Source: Davidsoniella eucalypti (Eukaryota > Ascomycota > Sordariomycetes > Microascales > Ceratocystidaceae). From it: 64,000 bases of DNA. The stretch spans positions 124,001 to 188,000 of the forward strand of contig RMBW01000028.1 in the NCBI GenBank assembly GCA_004009845.1, written 5' to 3'. Below are positions 12,240 through 19,839 of this stretch, piece by piece. The notes under the pieces were generated by a model. It did not search any database, had not been told where the DNA came from, and saw only the letters and a list, made by a program, of their open reading frames with translations. The translations under genes and the position numbers were made by a program. Position 1 is the stretch's first letter. Each line of letters starts with the position of its first letter.

Positions 12240-13508
12240 AGGCAAGAATGTACAGTAATAAAGAACTAAATGCACATATAATACGAAAGAAGGATAAAGC
12301 ATCCATAAGACCCCCAAAAAGGGAGGAGCTTTCATCAGACGAGGAGAATTTGGGTATCATCTGGGTTTTAATGGCGCACGGGACGTTATCATAATGCGGG
12401 ACTCCGGAAGTGTCTTGGTCGAAAGACGCGGAGCATGGATCATTTTCGTTGTCATTGTTATTTCATACATATTTCTTTTCTTATATATCAGGGCGTATGA
12501 GCTCGCTTAAAGCCCATCCGAATTCTGAAGTAGGTGGCTAAGATTCCATCACACAGAATAGCTAGTAGCACTCCACATGCTCTGAAATGGTGCTAAGAAG
12601 CAACTTGGAAATTATTGAGCAGCTTCACTGGAAACCTCACTTGCTGTGCAAAATTACAAGCTTTTCTTTGGGACTAGATTTTAGTCCGTGGGGCATGATA
12701 AACCAGATGGACCAAAATTCTTCATCTTGCCAAAGCCTTCATACTCGAAAGACGAAGCCGTCAAATAGGCCCACAAGACCGGAAGTTAGTGGTATAGCAG
12801 CCTGTCGCAGTCCGGCTTAGCTCCGGCAAGTGCTGTTTGCTGTGCAGCGTCCTGGCTGTGATACCACCCTTTCCATCTCTAGCAGGAATATCCCTCCGTT
12901 GTTCTTTGTTTTTCTGTACTGGATCACCAAACACTAAACGAGGGATGGAAAACTTCGAAAATCTCCATTCACTAACGTCTAATGTCACCTGGCGAGCTTC
13001 TTGCCGACAAGCTGGAACGTTGTGGCTCTGAAAACAATCCTACCCGTCTGGAAAACTACACCCCCCCACCGTGAAGCGGCAATCGCCCCCCCTGCTCCGT
13101 ACCTTTCAGGGCTTGAACAATTTTTGACTAAGGCATCGCACCTTCGCTGACCCGAAGCTTTAAAAAGGATTTTACAATACTAAAGACACAAATGGCTCAA
13201 AAAAGGTTATAAAACATATTGTTCTTGGCTTTCAAAATTTACAAGTGATTTGTCTTGATTTCTTTTCAGTTCTCTTTCAATTAGAGGAATGTTTTCATTG
13301 GGCAATTAATTCTTGTTTTAGTTAGAATATCTACTAGCTAGTGATATATCCCCACCCACCCTAATCTAATCTGAATCTGATCTAGTATCATCTCGTAAAG
13401 CCATTCAGACTTCAGATAGGACTCAAATCCTAACAAACCCAAGTTACATAAATCAATATATCATAAACAACCATTTTGCCATAATCTCAGTACTTAAACA
13501 TTTTGGTG
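12240..13508. other. Intergenic region between LEU1 and the FunK1 relic
   Basis: The stretch holds the LEU1 3' UTR and then a transition into the accessory island. The only recognisable content is a LINE-derived fragment at 13002-13096. The rest is AT-rich with no supported gene. Confidence 0.5.
13002..13096 (+). mobile_element. Short internal fragment of the Tad-like LINE ORF2
   Basis: These about 95 nt align closely with 27008-27114 of the LINE in this window, in the same orientation. Shared blocks include GACAAGCTGGAACGT, ATCCTACCCGTCTGGAAAAC and CACCGTGAAGCGGCAATCGC. The fragment lacks two small internal pieces (about 8 nt after GGAACGT and about 10 nt inside the C-rich part) and has a longer C run near 13088. 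It starts and ends inside ORF2, so it is neither a normal 5'-truncated insertion nor carries a 3' tail. It looks like an old, deletion-eroded copy. Confidence 0.8.
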
Positions 13509-14132
13509 CTATTCTAGGGTTCTAATAATACTGCTGTAGGCCTCTAGAATGGGGATATAGAGCTGGTCAGGATTGCCCTCTGGTGTTCCAAGTATGAAGT
13601 CTGCTGTATCCCCAAACAAGATTGATCTGATGGTTAGGCATAAATGTTTCACAACACCTAATGGCTCTGGGAACTCATCCATTATACGATTGAGTCCAAA
13701 TATAGTCATACCTGCCAACTTGGCATGAGCAATGTCATCCAGGCTTCCAACCTCCCACCTTCGAAGATTATCCATACCTTTCCTCTGTTTGATATCACAA
13801 AACCCATTGTTCCATGATTGGCGTGCACACATCCAAATCAAAACATAAAAGAACGACTCTAGGTCATGGCGATACGTATGGTCAACCCCCTCCAGAACCT
13901 GAATTGCCATGAATTGCATGGTACCTGTCCTATGCTTTGCTCCACTTGGATCACTATCTTGTATCTTGGCTAGATCAAGATCAATAAGCATACCACTGAA
14001 GCCGTCTGCAGTTTTAGGGTCTGTGATGATGATGTTGTTTGATGAAACATCCCGATGGAGAATTTGGCCTGTGACGTAGAGAGACCTATGAGCTTTTATA
14101 GCGTCTCGCATTGCTTTGCGCAAGAATATCAT
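13509..14132 (-). pseudogene. FunK1-type protein kinase lacking its N-lobe
   Basis: The frame from the ATG at 14132 to the stop at 13509 gives 207 residues that match the C-lobe of fungal-specific FunK1 kinases: AMRDAIKAHRSLY, the catalytic loop HRDVSSNN, a DFG-equivalent DLDLA, an activation-segment end GTMQFMAIQVL and HDLESFFYVLIW. The whole N-lobe, with the glycine loop, the ATP-anchoring lysine and the helix-C glutamate, is absent. Upstream the frame stays open but reads non-kinase sequence. An out-of-phase ATG at 14181 (MAFTQKELDII) opens only 29 codons. A possible 5' UTR intron lies at about 14193-14264. I treat it as a truncated relic; a short expressed pseudokinase fragment remains possible. 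It lies at the left side of the mobile-element island. Confidence 0.7.
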
Positions 14133-14195
14133 CAATAGGGTTCTTCTCGATGATATCGAGTTCTTTTTGAGTGAAAGCCATATTGGTATGTCTAT

Positions 14196-15188
14196 AAGAA
14201 TATGGCTGGTTAGTCAAGGGTTTCCTCAATTGAAGTTAGAAAGGAAAATGTAAACAAACCTCTTCCAGCATAAGCGGGTTTTTGCAGTAGGATGAATAGG
14301 AGAATGATGAATTGACGCAGGAAATATGGTAATGTTGAGGGTGTTTATTTCGCCGATATAGAAGTTGAGAAATCGTGATAGGGTGTACTTTTAAAATGTC
14401 CATATTACCAACCAAGGTCCATTTGTTGGCTTATATTTGCAACTCAAGATCTTGATCCACAATCTTGCAAACTCCATGAGATTGTAGGAACATTTGTTTG
14501 CTTCTATCTTGTCTAACTTCCCCATCTAACATTTTTGTAGCAGTAAAGTATACTCAACTATTAGTATTAGTTAACTAACTAGTTAGTTATATATTTGGTA
14601 GGTTATATAGCCAAGCCAGAACGGTGTTTCGAAACAGAGAACTTGTTTTTGTGCGACATTTGACGCCTCGCGAAGAAGCTTGGGTCAATATGGCTTTATG
14701 CAAAACATGGACTTGTACTAGAGACACAAATGCGTATTATAATATATACATATGTCTCGATATGTCTGAGTAATAGGCCTTGAAAGACTGCTTTTCGGAC
14801 AAAGACATTACGACTCTGAAGCGCATCATGCACGGAAACAACTGGCTAGTCCAAATTATGCGAAATGTCAAGAAGAAAAACTCGGAAACATGGTGTTTTA
14901 TGACCCCAATGGCTAAGACATGGCGACTTTACTGCCAGAATTTTATACTAGTTTTGCTTCTTAGCCTTAAGCGATGGTGCCTGGCTTGAGGTTTTTGCCA
15001 CTTAGGATTAGGTCGAGGTGCGTCTTTATGTTTCTTTGGATGTTTGGTGTGTGAGACATCACTAGCCACTTGAACTGCTCTGGTTGATACTGAAAAAGTA
15101 CAGTGCGCCTTGATACTTAAATCACAACCTCCAACACAAATAAAGAATCATAAACCTGTGTATTGGTAAATATAAAGTAGCAAGGTAT
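14196..15188. other. Spacer between the FunK1 relic and the PD-(D/E)XK-like gene
   Basis: AT-rich sequence with no supported gene. A 69-codon plus-strand frame near 14780 starts at a non-ATG codon and resembles nothing I recognise. Confidence 0.4.
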
Positions 15189-16145
15189 TTAGTTTTCAAC
15201 TGCAAACCAGACATGATGAGCAAACATCTGTAGACATGGGATCTCAAGAACTATATCTGCCTCATTGGGACCAGCATCTCTCAAGAAGAGTAGCTTGAAC
15301 TTCAACAACAATGCGCCGCTAGTTACATTGTATGATGTAGGATCACTATCCGCACCTCTAGTGATAGAGATGGTTTGCTGGAGTGCTGGCTCCATGTGGC
15401 TTGAAGCTCTGGTTGCAGTAGCACCAAGCCGGGGTTGGCTCACTTCCTCTTCCCACCTTTCTATGACAATGGTCTGAGACTGAGGGTCAAACTTTGAAAG
15501 AAGAACAATTTTGATCTGGTGACATGACTTGTCAAACCACCACCTCATCTTTCTTCTGAGCTGGCTCAGCGACTGGGAATAGCCAGCTTCAATCATGAGA
15601 GTAGGCCATCTTTGGCCTAGTAGCATTGGACCACCACTTGAATCACCCTCCCCACTATCACCACCAGTACCATCTTCTCCAGAAAATGTTGTAGCAGCCA
15701 ATGGCCTCCAATAATCACCCAAGCCCATATCATGTATTTTGTATGAGATTTGAAGAAAGAGACTCGCATGGCATGCCTCATGTACACGAGTTGGAATTGA
15801 GATGAATAGTGTCTTGGGCTCTGCACGGTAATGGAACCGCCAATGCCTGCCACGAGCATCTCTGGCCTTCTCAATTGCAGAAAACTGATGTGGCAAGACA
15901 TCTAATAGTGAGAAGGATTAGTACAAGTTTACATATATATGTAAATGAATCATCTTACCTGTAACAATGAGAAAATCACCTGTAATTCTGTAAAGTTCAT
16001 CCAATAACTTGCTGGTGGATCGGAATTTGACAGTCGGGTCTGTGATGATCTTCAGGATGGACAAATTTGAAGTTTTCGGCGATATGGACATAGACGTAGC
16101 AGAAGTTGATGGTTTTGGTAATTCGTGTGACATATCAGGTGCCAT
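15189..16145 (-). CDS. Fungal hypothetical protein with PD-(D/E)XK nuclease-like fold (tentative)
   Basis: Two exons (16145-15959 and 15901-15189) join through a 57-nt intron, phase 1, to give 299 residues. The N-terminal 60 residues are Ser/Thr/Pro-rich, followed by SKLLDELYRITGDFLIVTD. The central block WPTLMIEAGYSQSLSQLRRK (residues 161-180), then RWWF (182-185) and KIVLL (193-197), resembles a widespread Pezizomycotina family (pattern P-x-h-h-x-E-x-G-Y-S then RWW and K-h-h-L) that looks like a Uma2/PD-(D/E)XK nuclease core. In that reading E167 and K193 would be candidate active-site residues; this is inference. A Gly/Asp/Ser-rich insert (about residues 135-155) precedes the block. No signal peptide or membrane segment is seen. 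It lies between a kinase relic and a SINE, and could be an accessory or transposon-associated gene. Confidence 0.6.
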
Positions 16146-17011
16146 GGTGAGCGGTGGTGATGAAATTCGTAGTGTTTGGTAGTGTTTGTTGATTTGATTT
16201 GATTATATTTAACGTCTACCTAAATCACTAAGATCATACGACGCCGGATTGGTTACCGGACAGATATTTAACGTCTTCCGCTTGACAAACTCAATAGCTT
16301 TGTATGTGCGGGACGAGACCGTCCCCTAGCCCCGAAGAACTAGTGGTCCATACCTCCACTATGAGCAGCAAAAACAAATACAAAAAAAAAAAAAAAAAAA
16401 AAAAAAAAACAGTGCATCCACAAAACTATTCCCCAAAAGACAGATCCACAAAACCAACTCCTAAGTGGAGCTACCATCCCCACTATTCAGTGAGCCTCCA
16501 AGAGGCTGGTGATCGTGGCCGTAAGAATGAAAATTTTGGCGTAATCGAGTCGGGTGCTATGGATGAAGCAACAGCGACAATATTCCCGCGCCGCGGGGTC
16601 GGGCATCCGGAACCTTCAAAAGGCTGCCCGCCGTGTGTGAGTGTGGCTCCCTGAGGTGAGTGGATAGACTCGGGAGACCAACGATCGAAAAGGTGCGGGG
16701 TCGGTCGCTGGTGAGAACATCCCTCGAGAGGGGAAATCGGGCTCAAGGCCTCACGAAACGGTGCTTCGAAGTCGACAAGTGTCGAAAAAGAAAATGAGAA
16801 TGGACAGCAGCATTGGGGATATGTGCTGGTCGCTCTTAAAACCCACGACGAAGGGGAAAGATTCGTCTTTGGACGGAGGGGGAGGTACTCGAACTCAAAG
16901 GTACCCCCCCGAGGGTTGTAGGAGGGAAGGTTGGAAGGTTGGTTTGTATAAGTGTAAGAAAGTTGAAAGGTGCTAGCAATGTTTATTTTGTGACTTTTAT
17001 ATCAATTTATT
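16146..17011. other. Spacer with a 28-nt poly(A) tract
   Basis: An uninterrupted run of about 28 A lies at 16382-16409. It could be the tail of a retro-insertion, but I find no flanking target duplication. No gene is supported in the remainder. The last 12 bases (17000-17011) are the left target-site duplication of the SINE. Confidence 0.45.
17000..17011 (+). repeat. Left target-site duplication of the SINE
   Basis: The 12-mer TATCAATTTATT is repeated exactly at 17499-17510, right after the poly(A) tail. Confidence 0.9.
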
Positions 17012-17497
17012 GTCCCCATGGCGTAGTGGTTATACGCCTGGTCGATCTCGCAAGAGATAGTTGGTTCGAATCCAGCTGGGGCAAAACTACTACTGAAGTC
17101 TACCCTATGCTTATGGTAGTGTGTCTGAGGGTTTGGCAGCCCCTCCACTCACGAAGTTCTGCAGAAGGTAGATGCCAGGTAGTAACCATACTGTTCTAAG
17201 AGGGTTTATAGTACAAGGGGCTACAAAATGCTCGGAGGTTTTGAGGCAGGTTCCCGATGAGGTGGTTTTTCCCGGAAAGGATTAGAAGTTGAAATGCGCA
17301 GGAATAGCATATAACGAAACCATAACAAATGTTCTGTATCTCAGTGGCCTGTCACTGTTGAGAAGTAGGCTGTCATTCACCTTACATTGTATACTAGTAT
17401 TAGTTCAGGGCTGTGTATCTTAGGATACCGAGGTGCTACATAGCTATCAAGAGCTCCATTTCCACCTTAATAAAAATGAATCAAAAAAAAAAAAAAA
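17012..17497 (+). mobile_element. Full-length tRNA-derived SINE
   Basis: A 486-bp element is framed by perfect 12-bp target duplications. The head folds like a degenerate tRNA. It has an A box TGGCGTAGTGG (17019-17029) and a B box GGTTCGAATCC (17063-17073), both exact matches to the RNA polymerase III consensus. It also has a 4-bp D stem (GCGT/ACGC) and a 5-bp T stem, and only five of seven acceptor pairs. A tRNA-unrelated body of about 350 bp follows. The element ends in AATAAAAATGAATC and a 15-16 nt A tail. The tail region resembles the 54-bp insert at 19516-19569, suggesting a shared LINE partner. It is not a functional tRNA: the acceptor is mismatched and no normal anticodon arm forms. 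Confidence 0.88.
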
Positions 17498-17498
17498 T

Positions 17499-17510
17499 TA
17501 TCAATTTATT
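17499..17510 (+). repeat. Right target-site duplication of the SINE
   Basis: Exact copy of the 12-mer at 17000-17011, starting just after the A tail. Confidence 0.9.
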
Positions 17511-17836
17511 ACGTCATCAGCCTAGTAGTTAGTGCAGCCAGGAATGGAGAAAAAAAAAACCAGGAAAAGGCTAAGAAGTAGCAAATTCTAGAACTCAAGA
17601 GTGAGTACTACAAATATAAAGGGTTAGAATAGAAATTGTAGTACGAGGTGTCATAGGAAGTGTAAAAATATAGAAAATGATCAGGGATCCTTGCCTTTAT
17701 TATCAATTATCATCCTTCAAAACTAGATAACGTACTTCACCACTTCCCGGGCCGCACCACTTCCCGGGCCACTTTTCCAGACTACCTAACTTGCAACCCT
17801 CATAACTCCACGAAAAAGTGGTCAAATCAATTACTT
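17511..17836. other. Spacer with a 15-bp direct repeat
   Basis: AT-rich sequence except for two GC-rich copies of ACCACTTCCCGGGCC at 17739-17753 and 17756-17770. The repeats lie about 70 bp beyond the stop codon of the transposase tail and may be its subterminal region. No gene is seen. Confidence 0.4.
17739..17770 (+). repeat. Direct repeat ACCACTTCCCGGGCC x2
   Basis: Two identical 15-bp copies with a 17-bp period, next to the transposase remnant. Subterminal repeats are common in fungal Tc1/pogo elements, so this may be part of the element's end. The matching opposite end was not found. Confidence 0.7.
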
Positions 17837-17980
17837 CTACTCGGAATCCGATGAACTACTTGCATCTATCTCCTCTGGGCAGGTCCTTGCATTGTGGCCG
17901 GCCTTCCGACAGATGCCACAGTGCCGCGTGCTCGTTTTGCGCCGCTTCGACGACCCCTCCCCCACACCTTTGTCTCGTCC
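17837..17980 (-). pseudogene. C-terminal zinc-knuckle tail of a pogo/Tc1-type transposase
   Basis: Forty-seven codons and a stop on the minus strand read a basic stretch SSKRRKTSTRH, then a perfect CCHC knuckle (C-x2-C-x4-H-x4-C: CGICRKAGHNARTC), and an acidic Ser/Asp tail ending SSSSDSE. This exact order, knuckle then Ser-rich acidic end, is how many fungal pogo-like DDE transposases finish. The frame runs into a TAA at the upstream side, and I do not recognise the DDE core further up to 18100, so only the tail remains. A gag-type knuckle is a less likely alternative because of the acidic terminus. Confidence 0.55.
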
Positions 17981-19503
17981 TTAGGCCGAAGACTTTCTCG
18001 GCGGCAAACCGACTCGAGATAAGCCAGGCAGTGTAGATTATGTTGCAATCTTCAAGTCTTGCTGATCTACATATACAATCAGTCATGGCCACTTTCACTG
18101 TTCCCGAATTATTAAGCTTCCTTCACAAAGACAGAGCCGGTCTACCGATCAGTGAGTGTCCCAAGCTCGAATGACACAATCCACTTACCCATTCTTCTGT
18201 CAACCAAGTGGCAGCACTATAAGACTACTATAGAAAAACCCCCAAAAAATGGTTAGCGAACGAAGGAAGGTAGTCCGTTTAGAGTTTAGTGTTTAGTAGG
18301 TATGCTCTTCTTGCTACGGCCCGATCTAGCTGGCCTATTAAAATATACCGTCGAGTTTACATATAAGAGGCTTTCTATCAAGCCCACACTTTAAGACAGC
18401 TTTTCGAGTGCAACAACAATCGTGTACTATCGGTAGCGATTCTGAGCTTTGATTGATGGCTTTTATGTTTCTAATGTGTAGGACACAGGGAAAACACCTT
18501 GTACAATGGAAAATACCCGTTACAGCCTAGTCCATGGTTAGTTGTCGTCAAGTATTTGACAGTCACAAGTGTTGCAACTTCAGAGGGGGGGTGGAAATGA
18601 TCAGTTTTAGTGCCAAGTCTTGGTGGACAATCTTTGGCCAGAAACAACCAAAAAATAAAAAAAATAAATAAGAACAATCTAGAACTGCTCGAGTCCCACT
18701 TGGTACTCGACAGACCATTCAACTAGCCAATTTTCAATCAACAATTGAACAAACAAAGTCATCAATCATTAGAAGTGGTTTCTAGAGAAGTATATCTGTA
18801 CTTACACATGTAGGTAGGATTACTTCAATCACTATAAGCCTTGTAATCTGCTATAGACCAGGCTGCATCGTCCAATTATCAAGGCTCACATACAAGTGTG
18901 TATAATATGTGAGTTGCTTTACAAACAAGATCCAGTCATACTGGCCATGACTAAATCTACATCTATAAAATGGTACTATAAGGCACTCTAAGCCATAACA
19001 ACCTCAATATGCATGTGGTAATATTGATGTTTTTCAAGGCATTTCATCCATACCTTTTAATTTACCAAGCTTGATTAGGTTGGTTATTCATCTAAGATCG
19101 CATAGCATTGTTTGGCATGGCTGGATATTGCTCCCTGCATTTATGTATAGATGATTGCAAAAGTATATGTATCTATGCATATACACATTTGTACTTACAT
19201 ATGTGCATACATGCTTTGTCCTAGCTGTATTTAGAACAACATGTATACAAGATCCTGACCCAAATCCTCGATCCATTTTTTACCCTAAATACAGGCTAGA
19301 CCATATCTTGTCTTTCTATCGTGCTACGAATGTAGGGCGTATTTAGCTTGTCGAAAGAGGGATAGCAGACGAAATAAAAAACGTACTAATAGAGTTGTTG
19401 CGTCAGAGCGTTTTATCTTTATAGGAGACCTTCTCTTTGCATGTTATTGTAAAACAGGTATACCGATACTGAAATGATAATAAATACATAAATCGTCCTA
19501 ACT
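17981..19503. other. Accessory-island spacer with no supported gene
   Basis: AT-rich sequence. The minus-strand part next to 17981 could be decayed transposase sequence, but no DDE motif can be read. The remaining frames are short. Confidence 0.4.
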
Positions 19504-19515
19504 AAGTATTGCCAA

Positions 19516-19569
19516 AAAACATCTTCATAGCTCTGTAGCTCCATAAGATAAATGAATTAAAAAAAAAAA
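19516..19569 (+). mobile_element. 54-bp 5'-truncated retro-insertion with target duplication
   Basis: A short insert ending in ATAAATGAATT and about a dozen A is flanked by direct repeats AGTATTGCCAA (19505-19515 and 19571-19581; one more A may belong to each). Its 3' part (CATAGCTCTGTAGCTCCAT, then ATAAATGAAT) resembles the last 50 bp of the SINE at 17012-17497 (CATAGCTATCAAGAGCTCCA, then AATAAAAATGAAT). It is therefore a severely 5'-truncated copy of that SINE or of the LINE that supplies its tail. Confidence 0.75.
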
Positions 19570-19839
19570 AAGTATTGCCAATGCCAACAAAGACACAAAA
19601 CTTGATGTTTACTTTCTCTTTTCTAGAATGAACATATTAAAAAAAAAACCTACAATATAACAGCTGAAAACAACCATAATAACTGCATAGCTATAAATTA
19701 GCATCTAATCATTGGTTATGAACAGCATTTGAGAACATAATTAACCATAAAGATATATTTACTAGGCAATTCAAAAACGCCAAAACAGCTATTTATAAGG
19801 AGTCAATATCATACTATTCAAAACTAAGTACAAAGCAGG

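Noticed and set aside
16382..16409. Poly(A) run as tail of another retro-insertion
   Set aside because: No matching direct repeat was found on the two sides, and no known 3' tail precedes it.
17012..17085. A genuine tRNA gene
   Set aside because: The A and B boxes are perfect, but two acceptor pairs fail, no standard anticodon arm forms, and target duplications frame a much longer element.
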